Assembly: GCF_003751305.1 (NCBI RefSeq) | Contig: NZ_RJKV01000002.1 | Coordinates: 682,001 to 746,000, forward strand | Source of the DNA: Stenotrophomonas rhizophila | GTDB taxonomy: Bacteria; Pseudomonadota; Gammaproteobacteria; Xanthomonadales; Xanthomonadaceae | Length of the DNA: 64,000 bases | Direction of reading: 5' to 3' | Part shown: one piece after another, positions 44,879-53,855 of the stretch | How the letters are laid out: each line of letters opens with the position of its first letter | Position numbering within the stretch: the stretch's first letter is position 1 | The notes under the pieces: model-generated | Seen by the model: only the letters and a program-made list of their open reading frames with translations | What the model was told of the DNA's origin: nothing | Databases searched by the model: none | Translations under genes and position numbers: made by a program

Positions 44879-46108
44879 ATGACTGCCGCTGCCACCGATC
44901 CGCTGTTGTCCCTGTCGCATTACTACCTGCCGGTCTACAAACCGCGCCAGGTAGTGCTCGAACGTGGCCAGGGCGCGCGCGTCTGGGACAACCAGGGCCG
45001 CGAATTCATCGATCTGGCCGCCGGCATTGCGGTGTGTGGCCTGGGCCACAACGATCCGGACCTCACCGCGGCGCTGATCGAGCAGGCCGGCAAGCTCTGG
45101 CACACCAGCAACGTGTTCTACAGCGAGCCGCCGCTGCGCCTGGCCGAAGAACTGGTCACCGCCTCGCGTTTCGCCGAGCGCGTGTTCCTGTGCAACTCCG
45201 GCGCAGAAGCCAATGAAGTGGCGATCAAGCTGGTCCGCAAGTGGGCCTCCTCGCTGGGGCGCCCGGCACATCAGCGCGTGATCGTCACCTTCCGCGGCAG
45301 CTTCCACGGCCGCACCCTGGCGGCGGTGACCGCCACCGCCCAGCCGAAGTACCAGGAAGGTTACGAGCCGCTGCCCGGTGGCTTCCGCTATGTCGATTTC
45401 AATGACGAGGTGCAGCTGGAGACCGCGATGGCCGCCGGCGATGTCGCGGCGGTGATGCTGGAGCCGATCCAGGGCGAGGGCGGCGTGATGCCGGCCAAGC
45501 CGGGCTTCCTGCAGCGCGTGCGCGAACTGTGCGACCAGCACAACACGCTGGTGGTGCTGGATGAGATCCAGGCCGGCATGGGTCGCACCGGCACGCTGTT
45601 CGCGCACTGGCAGGACAACATCAAACCGGACATCGTCACCCTGGCCAAGGCACTGGGCGGCGGTTTCCCGATCGGCGCGATGCTGGCCGGCCCGAAGGTG
45701 GCCGAGGTGATGCAGTTCGGCGCACACGGCACCACCTTCGGTGGCAATCCGCTGGCCGCCGCCGTGGCCCGCGTGGCGCTACGCAAGCTGTCCTCGCCGG
45801 AGATCGCGCACAACGTGAGCCGTCAGTCGCAGGCGCTGCGCGATGGCCTGGGCAAGATCAACGACGAGTTCAAGGTGTTCAGCCAGGTCCGCGGCCGCGG
45901 CCTGATGCTGGGCGCGGTGCTGGACAAGGATTTTGCCGGCCAGGCCGGTCCCATCCTGGATCACGCCGCCGAGCACGGCCTGCTGACCCTGCAGGCTGGC
46001 CCGGACGTGCTGCGCTTCGTGCCGTCGCTGAACATCACCGATGAAGAAATCGCCGAAGGCCTGGAGCGTCTTCGCGCGGCCGTGCAGTCGTTCATCGCGA
46101 CGCGCTAG
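44879..46108 (+). CDS. argD: acetylornithine (succinylornithine) aminotransferase
   Basis: PLP enzyme of arginine synthesis that aminates N-acetylglutamate semialdehyde. 409 residues, fold-type I. Motifs: NVFYSEPPLRLAEELVTAS, FLCNSGAEANEVAIKLVRKW, FHGRTLAAVTATAQPKYQEG, LVVLDEIQAGMGRTGTLFAHW (Asp binding the pyridine N), LAKALGGGFPIGAM with the Schiff-base Lys, and HGTTFGGNPLAAA. Related ornithine and GABA aminotransferases share most of these, so the ArgD name rests on overall likeness and length. It is not in an arg operon here. Start at ATG 44879; a REP lies immediately downstream. Confidence 0.85.
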   Translation: MTAAATDPLLSLSHYYLPVYKPRQVVLERGQGARVWDNQGREFIDLAAGIAVCGLGHNDPDLTAALIEQAGKLWHTSNVFYSEPPLRLAEELVTASRFAERVFLCNSGAEANEVAIKLVRKWASSLGRPAHQRVIVTFRGSFHGRTLAAVTATAQPKYQEGYEPLPGGFRYVDFNDEVQLETAMAAGDVAAVMLEPIQGEGGVMPAKPGFLQRVRELCDQHNTLVVLDEIQAGMGRTGTLFAHWQDNIKPDIVTLAKALGGGFPIGAMLAGPKVAEVMQFGAHGTTFGGNPLAAAVARVALRKLSSPEIAHNVSRQSQALRDGLGKINDEFKVFSQVRGRGLMLGAVLDKDFAGQAGPILDHAAEHGLLTLQAGPDVLRFVPSLNITDEEIAEGLERLRAAVQSFIATR

Positions 46109-46117
46109 CCAATGGCG

Positions 46118-46144
46118 GTAGAGCCGACCGTTGGTCGGCTCTAC
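46118..46144. repeat. SMAG-type REP, perfect palindrome, providing a stop codon
   Basis: GTAGAGCCGACC-GTT-GGTCGGCTCTAC: a 12-bp perfect stem with GTAG at both ends. On the minus strand its first TAG is the stop codon of the HAD gene (46143-46141). It sits nine bases past the argD stop and may act as the shared terminator. Confidence 0.85.
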
Positions 46145-46752
46145 GTCAGGGCGTATCGCTTCATGACCTTGCCGAACGCGCGGCTGTCCGTCGCGGTCTC
46201 GGCCTGCAGGCCGGCCAGCCGAGCCCCGCGCACGTTGACGAACAGGTCATCGATGAACAGCGTGCGCTCGGCGCGCGCCCCCAGCAGCGTCACCGCCTTG
46301 GCGAATATCGCTGGATCCGGCTTGCGCCCGCCCAGCGCACCGCTGCACAGGATGCGGCCGTGCAGGGCATCGGCCAGGGGTGGAACGAGCTGTGGAATCG
46401 TCTGCGCCATCAGCGCGCCGTTGTTGGTCAGGATGCCGATCGGCAGTGCCTGCGCGATCCGCGCCACGCGTTCGATCACACCTGTTTGCGGTGCGCACGC
46501 GGCGATGCGCGCGGCCTGCCACTGCGCGATGTTGATGGTGGTGTGCAGCGCATCGCCCAGTTGCCGCAGGTAGGCGTCGGTCGCCATGCCGTTGTCGTAG
46601 GCACGTTCCAGCCCACTGTCGAACAGCGCCGCCTGCACCTGCGCCGCGCTGCAGCCCACGCTCGCGGCCAGATGGCGCACACGCAGGTGCCGCGCATATC
46701 GCACCAGTACGCCATCGAAATCCAGCAGCAGGCACTCGATCACACGCGGCAT
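46141..46752 (-). CDS. HAD-superfamily hydrolase
   Basis: A 203-residue predicted cytoplasmic phosphatase of subfamily IA. Motif I is CLLLDFDGVLV at residues 7-17 (nucleophile Asp), motif II is GILTNNG, motif III GRKPDPAIFAKA and motif IV FIDDLFVNV. The helical cap lies between residues 20 and 90. Substrate unknown; such enzymes commonly clear sugar or nucleotide phosphates. The reading frame ends inside the REP at 46118-46144. It converges with argD and is divergent from the azurin gene. Confidence 0.85.
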   Translation of the reverse strand: MPRVIECLLLDFDGVLVRYARHLRVRHLAASVGCSAAQVQAALFDSGLERAYDNGMATDAYLRQLGDALHTTINIAQWQAARIAACAPQTGVIERVARIAQALPIGILTNNGALMAQTIPQLVPPLADALHGRILCSGALGGRKPDPAIFAKAVTLLGARAERTLFIDDLFVNVRGARLAGLQAETATDSRAFGKVMKRYALT

Positions 46753-46865
46753 GGGGCCATCTCGTCCAGATCCAGCGCTGACCGTAACCCAGCCAGTGCC
46801 TGCGCTGCGACATCGCGTCGCACGTCGCCTGCACGGGCGGTCACTAGAATCGCGGAGACTGCCTG

Positions 46866-47324
46866 ATGGAGATCGCCTTGAAACTGCTTGCCCCCGTGTT
46901 GCTTGCCGGCCTGATGCTGGCCCCGGCCGCCCATGCGCGCGTCTGCGCGATCGCCATCGACAGTACCGACCAGATGAGCTTCAGCCAGAAGGAGCTCAAG
47001 GTTGCCGCCGATTGCACCCAGGTCAAACTGACCCTGCGCCACACCGGCAAGCTCGCCGCGACCGCGATGGGCCACAACTGGGTACTGACCCGCACCGCCG
47101 ATTACCAGCCGGTGGCGATGGCCGGCATGCGCACGACGTTGGCCGACAGCTACCTGCCCAAGGGCGATGCGCGCGTGCTGGCGCATACCCCGGTGATCGG
47201 CGGCGGCCAGACCACCAGCGTCACCTTCTCCACCGCCAAGCTGACCAAGGGCGGCGACTACACCTTCTTCTGCTCGTTCCCCGGTCACTTCGCGATGATG
47301 AAGGGCCGCTTCGTGTTTGGCTGA
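46866..47324 (+). CDS. azurin precursor
   Basis: Periplasmic blue copper protein that carries electrons, 152 residues with a signal peptide ending about AHA (residue 24). Type 1 copper ligands are all visible: His in GHNWVLT, then Cys and His in FFCSFPGHFAMMKG, with Met four to five residues after the His. The N-terminal Cys pair of the mature form (VCAIAID and AADCTQV) should form the disulfide of azurins. The ATG at 46866 follows GGAGACT. Monocistronic, ending at a strong hairpin shared with hemL. Confidence 0.93.
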   Translation: MEIALKLLAPVLLAGLMLAPAAHARVCAIAIDSTDQMSFSQKELKVAADCTQVKLTLRHTGKLAATAMGHNWVLTRTADYQPVAMAGMRTTLADSYLPKGDARVLAHTPVIGGGQTTSVTFSTAKLTKGGDYTFFCSFPGHFAMMKGRFVFG

Positions 47325-47338
47325 TTATCCGATTAACG

Positions 47339-47371
47339 GGGACGGAGGTAGTTATTAACTACCCCCGTCCC
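47339..47371. terminator. convergent bidirectional hairpin between azurin gene and hemL
   Basis: GGGACGG-A-GGTAGTTA-T-TAACTACC-C-CCGTCCC: two stacked stems separated by one mismatch, with almost no loop. The palindrome covers most of the 57-base spacer between the converging genes and probably ends both transcripts. Confidence 0.8.
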
Positions 47372-47381
47372 TGTTGTTTGA

Positions 47382-48671
47382 TCAGCCTTTGACGACCTTG
47401 AACGCTTCGCGGGCGGCTTCGATCGTCGCATCGATGATGCTGTCGTCATGTGCGCTGGACAGGAAGCCGGCTTCATACGCGGAAGGGGCCAGGAACACGC
47501 CGCGCTCCAGCATCGCGTGGAAGAAGGTGTTGAACGCGGTGATGTCGCACGCAACGGCCTGCGCGTAGGTTTCCACCTTCTGGTCAGTGAAGAACAGGCC
47601 GAACATCGCGCCGACCTGGGTGGTGGTCACTGCCACGCCTGCATCCGCTGCCGCCGCTTCCAGCCCCGCGCACAGACGCGCGGCCGACGCACTCAGGCGA
47701 TCATGGAAGCCCGGCTCCTGCACCAGTTCCAGCATCGCCAGGCCGGCCGCCATCGCCACCGGATTGCCACTGAGCGTGCCCGCCTGGTAGATCGGGCCGG
47801 CCGGGGAAATCTGCGACATCAGTTCGCGACGACCACCGTAGGCGCCCACCGGCATGCCGCCGCCGATGATCTTGCCGAAGGTGGTCAGGTCCGGGGTGAC
47901 GCCGTAATGCGCCTGCGCGCCACCGAGCGCCACGCGGAAGCCGGTCATCACTTCATCGAAGATCAGCACCGTGCCGTACTGCGTGCACAGTGCGCGCAGG
48001 TGCTGCAGGTAGCCCTCGCGGGGCGGGATGCAGTTGGCGTTGCCGACCACCGGCTCGATGATCAGCCCGGCGATGTGCTCGCCCTGTTCGGCGAACAGCG
48101 CGGTGGCCGCCTCGACATCGTTGTACGGCAGGGTCAGGGTGAGCTCGCTCAGGCCGGCGGGAACGCCCGGTGAGGTCGGCACGCCCAGGGTCAGCATGCC
48201 GCTGCCGGCCTTGACCAGGAACGAGTCGCCGTGGCCGTGGTAGCAGCCCTCGAACTTGACGATGCGGCTGCGGCCGGTGGCACCGCGTGCCAGCCGGATC
48301 GCCGACAGGGTGGCCTCGGTGCCCGAGTTGACCATGCGCACCATCTCGCAGGACGGCACCAGCCGGGTCAGCGTTTCGGCCATGGTGACTTCGGCTTCGC
48401 ACGGCGCGCCGAACGACAGGCCGTTGCCGATCGCCTGCTTGACCGCCTGGCGCACGGCGGTGTGGTTGTGGCCGACGATCATCGGGCCCCAGGAGCCGAC
48501 GTAATCGATGTAGCGGTTGCCATCGACGTCGTACAGGTACGGGCCATCGGCGCGCTGCACGAAGAACGGCTCGCCGCCGACCGATTTGAACGCGCGCACC
48601 GGCGAGTTGACGCCGCCCGGCAGCAGCTTCTGGGCGCGGGTGAACAGGGCGTGGGACTGGTCGTGGTTCAT
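47382..48671 (-). CDS. hemL: glutamate-1-semialdehyde 2,1-aminomutase
   Basis: PLP enzyme of the C5 pathway that makes 5-aminolevulinate for haem. 429 residues. Motifs: [102 protein letters not shown], and [18 protein letters not shown] carrying the Schiff-base Lys. ATG 48671 is chosen over a TTG at 48692 because AGGATACG lies just upstream. The start overlaps the end of thiE by four bases (ATGA), so hemL follows thiE in translation. Confidence 0.96.
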   Translation of the reverse strand: MNHDQSHALFTRAQKLLPGGVNSPVRAFKSVGGEPFFVQRADGPYLYDVDGNRYIDYVGSWGPMIVGHNHTAVRQAVKQAIGNGLSFGAPCEAEVTMAETLTRLVPSCEMVRMVNSGTEATLSAIRLARGATGRSRIVKFEGCYHGHGDSFLVKAGSGMLTLGVPTSPGVPAGLSELTLTLPYNDVEAATALFAEQGEHIAGLIIEPVVGNANCIPPREGYLQHLRALCTQYGTVLIFDEVMTGFRVALGGAQAHYGVTPDLTTFGKIIGGGMPVGAYGGRRELMSQISPAGPIYQAGTLSGNPVAMAAGLAMLELVQEPGFHDRLSASAARLCAGLEAAAADAGVAVTTTQVGAMFGLFFTDQKVETYAQAVACDITAFNTFFHAMLERGVFLAPSAYEAGFLSSAHDDSIIDATIEAAREAFKVVKG

Positions 48672-49312
48672 GCGGTCGTATCCTGGAAGCAAGCGAGGTA
48701 GGCGTGCAGCGTGGCGACCGGGTCGGGCGCGGCGTACACGCTGCTGATGACGGCAACCAGATCGGCGCCGGCAGCGATGAGCGGTGCCACATTGTCCGGG
48801 CTCAGCCCGCCGATGGCCACCCGCGGCACCCCGAGTGCGGCGCTTTGCCGCAGCAGGTCCGGCGGGGCGCGGCGGGTGGTGGCCTTGCTGGTGCTGGGGA
48901 AGAAGGCCCCGAAGGCGACGTAGCTGGCACCGGCGGCGACCGCGCGCTCGGCCAGCGCCAGGGTGTCATAGCAGGAGGCGCCGATGATGGCCTGCGGGCC
49001 GAGCAGGGCCCGGGCGGCGGCGATATCGCCATCGTCCTCGCCCAGGTGCACACCGGCCGCGCCGACCGCCTGGGCCAGGGCCACGTCGTCATTGATGAGC
49101 AGCGGCACCGCGTACGGCTGGCACAGGCCCTGCAGCGCAGCGGCCTGGGCGTGGCGCAGGGCTACGTCAGCGGTCTTGTTGCGGTACTGCAGCCAGGTGG
49201 CGCCAGCCGCCAGCAGCGGCGCGGTGCGCGCCAGCAGCCGTGCGGTATCGGGCTCGTCGGGAGTGATGAGGTAGACGCCGCGGGGCGGCGTGGGGGCTGA
49301 AGCGTGATTCAT
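48668..49312 (-). CDS. thiE: thiamine-phosphate synthase
   Basis: Joins HMP-PP and thiazole phosphate to thiamine phosphate. 214 residues in a TIM-barrel layout: [93 protein letters not shown], then the phosphate loop [30 protein letters not shown]. Residues DD and the glycine-rich loop bind substrate and Mg. No riboswitch is seen upstream here, unlike thiC. It is divergent from the rubredoxin gene and overlaps hemL, so its transcription drives hemL as well. Confidence 0.94.
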   Translation of the reverse strand: MNHASAPTPPRGVYLITPDEPDTARLLARTAPLLAAGATWLQYRNKTADVALRHAQAAALQGLCQPYAVPLLINDDVALAQAVGAAGVHLGEDDGDIAAARALLGPQAIIGASCYDTLALAERAVAAGASYVAFGAFFPSTSKATTRRAPPDLLRQSAALGVPRVAIGGLSPDNVAPLIAAGADLVAVISSVYAAPDPVATLHAYLACFQDTTA

Positions 49313-49384
49313 CAATGGCTACCGGTAGCGCAACGGGAGTGGGACAATGAGCGCTGTCAGCTCTTGTCCTGCCGTGATTATCCG

Positions 49385-49576
49385 ATGACCGACGCAACCG
49401 CCACCACCTTCCGCACCTGGATGTGCGTTGTCTGCGGCTTCCTGTACAGGGAAGAGGACGGGCTGCCGGAAGAGGGCATCGCCCCGGGCACGCGCTGGGA
49501 AGACATTCCCGATACCTGGACGTGCCCGGACTGCGGCGTGACCAAGGATGATTTCGAGATGGTCGAAGTCGACTGA
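49385..49576 (+). CDS. rubredoxin
   Basis: A 63-residue iron protein for single-electron transfer. Both Cys-x2-Cys knuckles are present: MCVVCGFLY near residue 13-20 and TCPDCGVTK near residue 46-54; between them lies the conserved EEGIAPGTRWEDIPDTW. Length and motif spacing are those of classical rubredoxin. It starts at ATG 49385 in the 72 bases that separate it from divergent thiE. Its partner (an alkane hydroxylase, rubredoxin reductase or other) is not in the window. Confidence 0.95.
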   Translation: MTDATATTFRTWMCVVCGFLYREEDGLPEEGIAPGTRWEDIPDTWTCPDCGVTKDDFEMVEVD

Positions 49577-49606
49577 GGCGCCGTCAAGCGCCGTGTCACG
49601 GCACCG

Positions 49607-50452
49607 TCAGTGCAGGCGCGGCACCACGCCACCGAGGCCGACCAGCTTCTCACGCACGAACTGCGCATCGCTGGCCTTGGCATTGCGCTTGAGGTACAGC
49701 CCCAGGTCGCTGCGCGCGCCGGCCTCGTAATCCAGCTGCAGGTAGGCCATGCCGCGATCGCGCAGGGCATCGTCCTGCTCGGGGGCGAGTTTCAGCAGGC
49801 GATCGGCACTGCGTGCGGCACGGTCCCATTCCCCCCGTTCGACGTACACGCCATGCAGGTTGCGCAGCATCCGCATCAGGATCGCGCGCGCCGGGGCCGG
49901 GTCCAGGATCTGCGCGAGCACATCGTCGTCGGGAACTTCACCGCCCAGGTGTGAGCGTGCGCGTTCGCGCAGTTCCTCCACGCCCAGCGGGCGGCCGCCG
50001 TTGAACGGGTCCATCACCAGCACGCCGTCGTTGAGCGGCAGGCGCACCAGGAAATGCCCGGGGAAGGACACCCCGTCCAGCGGGATGCCGAGCCGGCGCG
50101 AGACTTCCATCTGCACCAGCGCCAGCGAGATCGGGTTGCCCAGGCGGCGTTCGAAGACCTGGTTCAGATAGCTGTTGCGCGGGTCGTAGTACTCGCCGTG
50201 GTCGCCGCTGTAGCCCAGCTCGTCGAACAGGTGGCGGTTGACCGCGGCAATCTTCAGCGGCCACATGTCGATCGTGGCGATCTCGGTGCGCAGGTGGTCG
50301 GCGTGGCTCTGCAGGACCGCGTCGTAGACGGCGGGGTCCAGATCCGGGTATTCGTCCCGGGCGATCAGCAACGCGGTCGGCAACAGCGGCAGCGCCTCGT
50401 CATCCAGCTCGGCCAGTGAGTCCCACGTCGGCAATGTGATCTGCCCCTGCAT
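49607..50452 (-). CDS. SirB1-like transglutaminase-fold/TPR protein
   Basis: A 281-residue cytoplasmic protein. The transglutaminase-like region has YYDPRNSYLNQVFERRLGNPISLALVQMEVSRRLGIPLDGVSFPGHFLVRL (split here around residues 87-140), with His in the FPGHF segment but Ser in NPISLALV where a catalytic Cys could be expected. The C-terminal 90 residues form tetratricopeptide-like helices (WDRAARSADRLLKLAPEQDDALRDRGMAYLQLDYEAGA). SirB1-family proteins have no settled function. It begins at ATG 50452 and is preceded by the DUF192 terminator. Confidence 0.85.
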   Translation of the reverse strand: MQGQITLPTWDSLAELDDEALPLLPTALLIARDEYPDLDPAVYDAVLQSHADHLRTEIATIDMWPLKIAAVNRHLFDELGYSGDHGEYYDPRNSYLNQVFERRLGNPISLALVQMEVSRRLGIPLDGVSFPGHFLVRLPLNDGVLVMDPFNGGRPLGVEELRERARSHLGGEVPDDDVLAQILDPAPARAILMRMLRNLHGVYVERGEWDRAARSADRLLKLAPEQDDALRDRGMAYLQLDYEAGARSDLGLYLKRNAKASDAQFVREKLVGLGGVVPRLH

Positions 50453-50469
50453 GGGACAAGACTGGCGAC

Positions 50470-50502
50470 AAACGCGCCGCGATTCAAGGGCGCGGCGCGT
50501 TT
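50470..50502 (-). terminator. terminator after the DUF192 gene
   Basis: AAACGCGCCGCG and CGCGGCGCGTTT form a 12-bp stem with a 9-base loop. On the minus strand the 3' arm ends in TTT. It lies 12 bases past the DUF192 stop codon. Confidence 0.75.
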
Positions 50503-50514
50503 ATCAGGACAGTT

Positions 50515-50967
50515 TTATTTGCCGTCGGCGATGCCGGGGCCGAACGTGAGTTCGGTGCCGTCCTTGAGCGCCATCTTTTCGGCCTGCCCGGCGTTGAGTT
50601 CCAGCACGTAGCGGGCCGGTTCGCTGCTGGGGTAGGGCGGGCAACGATCGCCGGCCGAACACGGCGGCACATCGCGCTGCTGGCTGACCAGGCGGCGCTG
50701 CGCATCGAAGTAGAGGATGTCCAGCGCGATCTTGGTGTTCTTCATCCAGTACGCCTGCAGCTCTTCGCGTTCGTGGATGAACAACATGCCGTGATCCTCG
50801 GGCATCTGGTCGCGGAACATCAGCCCGCGGGCGCGGGTGTCGTCGTTGGTGGCCAGTTCAACGTGGTAACGGTTGCCGTCCAGCTCCACCCAGTGACGGG
50901 CGTTGGTGCTGGCGCAGCCGGTCAGGGTGAACAGCAGGAGCAGGGGCAGCAGGCGCAACAGGGACAT
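50515..50967 (-). CDS. DUF192 lipoprotein
   Basis: A 150-residue protein with a lipoprotein signal (SLLRLLPLLLLFTLTGCAST; lipobox LTGC). The DUF192 core is clear: HVELATNDDTRARGLMFRDQMPEDHGMLFIHEREELQAYWMKNTKIALDILYFD, split here around residues 33-88, then ARYVLELNAGQAEKMALKDGTEL. The family is common in bacteria; function unknown. ATG 50967 starts the signal sequence. It lies 45 bases after rpiA on the same strand and may be co-transcribed. Confidence 0.88.
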   Translation of the reverse strand: MSLLRLLPLLLLFTLTGCASTNARHWVELDGNRYHVELATNDDTRARGLMFRDQMPEDHGMLFIHEREELQAYWMKNTKIALDILYFDAQRRLVSQQRDVPPCSAGDRCPPYPSSEPARYVLELNAGQAEKMALKDGTELTFGPGIADGK

Positions 50968-51012
50968 GGGCGTACCTCGTTGGGGTGGTCGGCGCACAGG
51001 CCGGCCACGGGG

Positions 51013-51660
51013 TCAGATCACGATCGGCGGTTCACCGCCGATGATCACCACATCGGCCGGGCGGCGCGCGAACAGGCCGACGGCGACCACGCCCGGCAGC
51101 TGGTTGAGCTCGCGTTCCAGCTTCACCGGATCGGTGATCTCCAGGTGGTGGATGTCCAGGATCACGTTGCCGTTGTCGGTGACCACGCCCTCGCGCCACG
51201 CCGGCTGGCCGCCGGTCATGTCCATGATGCGGCGGGCGACCAGGCTGCGCGCCATCGGGATCACTTCCACCGGCAGCGGGAACCTGCCCAGCACCTTCAC
51301 CTGCTTGCTCGGGTCGATGATGCACACGAAGCGCTCGCTGGCCTCGGCGATGATCTTCTCGCGGGTCAGCGCGGCGCCGCCGCCCTTGATCAGGTTCTTG
51401 TTGCCGTCGCACTCATCGGCCCCGTCCACATACAGCGACAGATTGCCGGTGTGGTTGAGCTCGAGTACCTCGATGCCATGCTGCTTCAGGCGCGCGGTAC
51501 TCTGGTCCGAGCTGGACACGGCGCCCTTGATGCGGTGCTGGATCTTGGCCAGGGCGTCGATGAAGTAGGCCACCGTGGACCCGGTGCCGACCCCGACGAT
51601 CATGCCGTCTTCAACGTATTCAATGGCTTTTTCAGCGGCCAGGCGCTTGGCTTCGGACAT
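51013..51660 (-). CDS. rpiA: ribose-5-phosphate isomerase A
   Basis: Interconverts ribose 5-phosphate and ribulose 5-phosphate in the pentose-phosphate pathway. 215 residues. Motifs: [18 protein letters not shown] with the phosphate loop, [51 protein letters not shown] with the catalytic Glu and Lys, and [19 protein letters not shown] near the end. ATG 51660 fits the family N-terminus ([15 protein letters not shown]). In E. coli, rpiA is also near ygfA and 6S RNA, so the order here is an old conserved neighbourhood. Confidence 0.96.
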   Translation of the reverse strand: MSEAKRLAAEKAIEYVEDGMIVGVGTGSTVAYFIDALAKIQHRIKGAVSSSDQSTARLKQHGIEVLELNHTGNLSLYVDGADECDGNKNLIKGGGAALTREKIIAEASERFVCIIDPSKQVKVLGRFPLPVEVIPMARSLVARRIMDMTGGQPAWREGVVTDNGNVILDIHHLEITDPVKLERELNQLPGVVAVGLFARRPADVVIIGGEPPIVI

Positions 51661-51687
51661 GGCGGGCAACTCTTGGAGGAAAGGGGG

Positions 51688-52164
<477 letters not shown>

Positions 52165-52177
52165 GCGGAGTCTTTGA

Positions 52178-52777
52178 TTACGGTAGGTGCCGACCGTTGG
52201 TCGGTACGCAGACAAGGGTGGAGACGTCGGTGCAGATCGCATCCACCGCGACGTCCCACGGTTGTACCGGCAGATCATCGACCTGCTGGACCGAGAAGCC
52301 GACCCCGACCAGCCACGGCGGCGCCGGGCGCTGGTGGCGGAATGCGAAGCTGCGATCATACCAGCCGCCTCCCATGCCCAGCCGCCGGCCCTGTGCGTCG
52401 AAACCGACCAGTGGCGCGACCACCAGCGCCATCTGCTCCGGTGCGAGGGTGTCGTCCAGCGCGAGATCGGGCTCGGGGATGCCGAAGCGGTTGGTGGTCA
52501 GTGCCTGCCCCGGGCGCCAGGGTGCGAAGCGCAGCGTCTTCTCGTGCAGGACCGGCAGGCAGTAGGTCAGGCCGGCGGGCAACTGCATCTGCCAGCGGTG
52601 CAGCGCGATTTCCCCATCCATCGCCCAGTAGCCGGCGACATGGCCCTGCGTGGGCGCGAAAGGAAGGCAGAGCAGGCCATCGGCCAGATGTTCGGCGGCG
52701 GCCAGGCGCACGGCGGCGGGGAGATCACGGCGGCGTTGGCGCAGCTGCTGGCGCAGTGCGGAGCGCGGGTCGGTCAT
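52178..52777 (-). CDS. ygfA: 5-formyltetrahydrofolate cyclo-ligase
   Basis: Converts 5-formyl-THF to 5,10-methenyl-THF with ATP. 199 residues. The ATP/Mg site reads MALVVAPLVGFDAQGRRLGMGGGWYDRSFAFR near residue 120-150; the folate-binding part has YWAMDGEIALHRWQMQL. The N-terminus SALRQQLRQRRRDLPAAVRL is typical. The gene lies directly downstream of 6S RNA on the same strand, the arrangement known from E. coli. The last nine sense codons and the stop overlap or abut a SMAG-type REP (52183-52207), so the C-terminal CVPTNGRHLP tail is REP-encoded and probably not part of the original fold. Confidence 0.93.
   Translation of the reverse strand: MTDPRSALRQQLRQRRRDLPAAVRLAAAEHLADGLLCLPFAPTQGHVAGYWAMDGEIALHRWQMQLPAGLTYCLPVLHEKTLRFAPWRPGQALTTNRFGIPEPDLALDDTLAPEQMALVVAPLVGFDAQGRRLGMGGGWYDRSFAFRHQRPAPPWLVGVGFSVQQVDDLPVQPWDVAVDAICTDVSTLVCVPTNGRHLP
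52183..52207 (+). repeat. SMAG-type REP overlapping the 3' end of ygfA
   Basis: GTAGGTGCCGACC-GTT-GGTCGGTAC. It lies inside the coding sequence, encoding the last residues of YgfA on the opposite strand. Confidence 0.8.
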
Positions 52778-52809
52778 GCCTGGGTCCGGAGCGTGCGGGG
52801 GAAGCGGAT

Positions 52810-52846
52810 AAAACAAGAGCGACGTCCCAAGGGAACGCCGCTCTTG
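52810..52846 (-). terminator. terminator after 6S RNA
   Basis: Minus strand: CAAGAGCGGCGTTCC and GGACGTCGCTCTTG pair around CTTG and are followed by TTTT. It lies between 6S RNA and ygfA, so read-through would be needed for the linked transcript. Confidence 0.75.
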
Positions 52847-52851
52847 CTGGA

Positions 52852-53043
52852 ATATTGCATTCTCCGCCGTGACGATGCATGCGAAACGACCTTGAACCCG
52901 GGGTTCAAGTGGGTACGCTGGGGTTCCATCGGGCTTCCCGCTACAAGGCGGACTTGCACTCCCGGCGCCGTCGCGCACCCGTGGTCGTAATTAAGGGACA
53001 AGGCGAATGTTTGCACACGCCGTCGTTCACAGCAGAGAACGCG
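52852..53043 (-). ncRNA. ssrS: 6S RNA
   Basis: Located between zapA and ygfA on the same strand, the standard 6S position. The minus-strand RNA begins about GCGTTCTCTGCTGTGAAC and its 5' GTTCTCTGC pairs with 3' GCGGAGAAT near 52866-52858, closing the long rod. The 3' half contains CTTGAACCCCGGGTTCAAGG, matching the conserved CTTGAACC...GGTTCAAGG element of gammaproteobacterial 6S. It would bind sigma-70 RNA polymerase and modulate it in stationary phase. The 5' end is inferred from the TATAAT at 53055-53050; both ends may be off by several bases. Confidence 0.85.
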
Positions 53044-53049
53044 ACGAGG

Positions 53050-53055
53050 ATTATA
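53050..53055 (-). promoter_or_regulatory. -10 box of the 6S RNA promoter
   Basis: Perfect TATAAT on the minus strand in GGGCTATAATCCTCG, about seven bases before the inferred 6S start. The matching -35 is weak (around CTGGTCGAA, 17 bases upstream). Confidence 0.65.
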
Positions 53056-53172
53056 GCCCTCTTGTGCGATTCGACCAGTCCGTTCGTCGGTCCAATTGCA
53101 TGTCAATTCAGATCGATGAAGACCGCGCGATGCACTTGTGCAATCAAACACCGCGTGGAACCGATGCGTGGA

Positions 53173-53472
53173 TCAACCTGCGCCGTCAAACGCCCGATCC
53201 AGGCGCCGGTTCAGATCGCTCAGGGTCTGCTGCAGCGCGATCGCCTGGCGTGCGTGCTCGTCGCGCAGCTGCTGCAGCTCGTGCGCCAGGTTCAGCGCGG
53301 CCAGCACCGCGACGCGGTCGACCGCGGCCATCCGGTTGCTGCCCCGGATCTCGCGCATCTTGGCGTCCAACAGGCGGGCGGCGGCGGTCAGGCTTTCGCG
53401 CTCCTCGGCGCCCACGCCCACCGTATATTCACGATCCAGGATGCGGACACTGACCGGTTCGGTCTGGCTCAT
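53173..53472 (-). CDS. zapA: cell division protein ZapA
   Basis: Cytoplasmic factor that bundles FtsZ at the division ring. 99 residues: an N-terminal globular part (VSVRILDREYTVGVGAEERESLTAAARLLDAKMREIR) and a C-terminal coiled coil (VLAALNLAHELQQLRDEHARQAIALQQTLSDLNRRL). The length and the neighbouring 6S RNA and ygfA fit. Its start overlaps the end of the upstream coiled-coil gene by four bases (ATGA), so the two are translationally coupled. Confidence 0.94.
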   Translation of the reverse strand: MSQTEPVSVRILDREYTVGVGAEERESLTAAARLLDAKMREIRGSNRMAAVDRVAVLAALNLAHELQQLRDEHARQAIALQQTLSDLNRRLDRAFDGAG

Positions 53473-53690
53473 GTGTGCTGCTCCAGGGATTTGAGGCGGG
53501 TGATCATCGCTTCCACCCGGGAGCGGGCCTGCTCGTTCTTGGCCAGCAGCTGGGAGCGCTCGGCCACCAGCTGCTCCTGCTGGTGGCGCAGGCTGCGGTT
53601 CTCCTCGGCCAGGCGCTGGTTGCGCTCAAGCAACGCCTCCACCCGGGCGGCGAAGGCCTGCAATTGGGCGATGGCGTCGGCGGGTTCCAT
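53469..53690 (-). CDS. small coiled-coil protein, ZapB-like (TIGR02449 type)
   Basis: A 73-residue, almost wholly helical protein: AIAQLQAFAARVEALLERNQRLAEENRSLRHQQEQLVAERSQLLAKNEQARSRVEAMITRL, split here across residues 5-66, with heptad leucines. It overlaps zapA by four bases. The pairing with zapA and the ZapB-like coiled coil suggest a division role; TIGR02449-family proteins precede zapA in many gammaproteobacteria. I used ATG 53690; an upstream TTG at 53708 is possible. Confidence 0.78.
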   Translation of the reverse strand: MEPADAIAQLQAFAARVEALLERNQRLAEENRSLRHQQEQLVAERSQLLAKNEQARSRVEAMITRLKSLEQHT

Positions 53691-53855
53691 GTCCGGCACG
53701 ATAGGCAAGGGCGGATGGGGCGGTCAAGCGAATAATGACGGGGCCTGCCGGCAGCTGGCCCGGCGGTGCCGGGGCGGGCTCGGGGGCGGGCCATGGCAAC
53801 CCGGTGGACACAGGTGGATTGCTACACTGTGGCGCTCACAAACCGTAGCCCCAAG

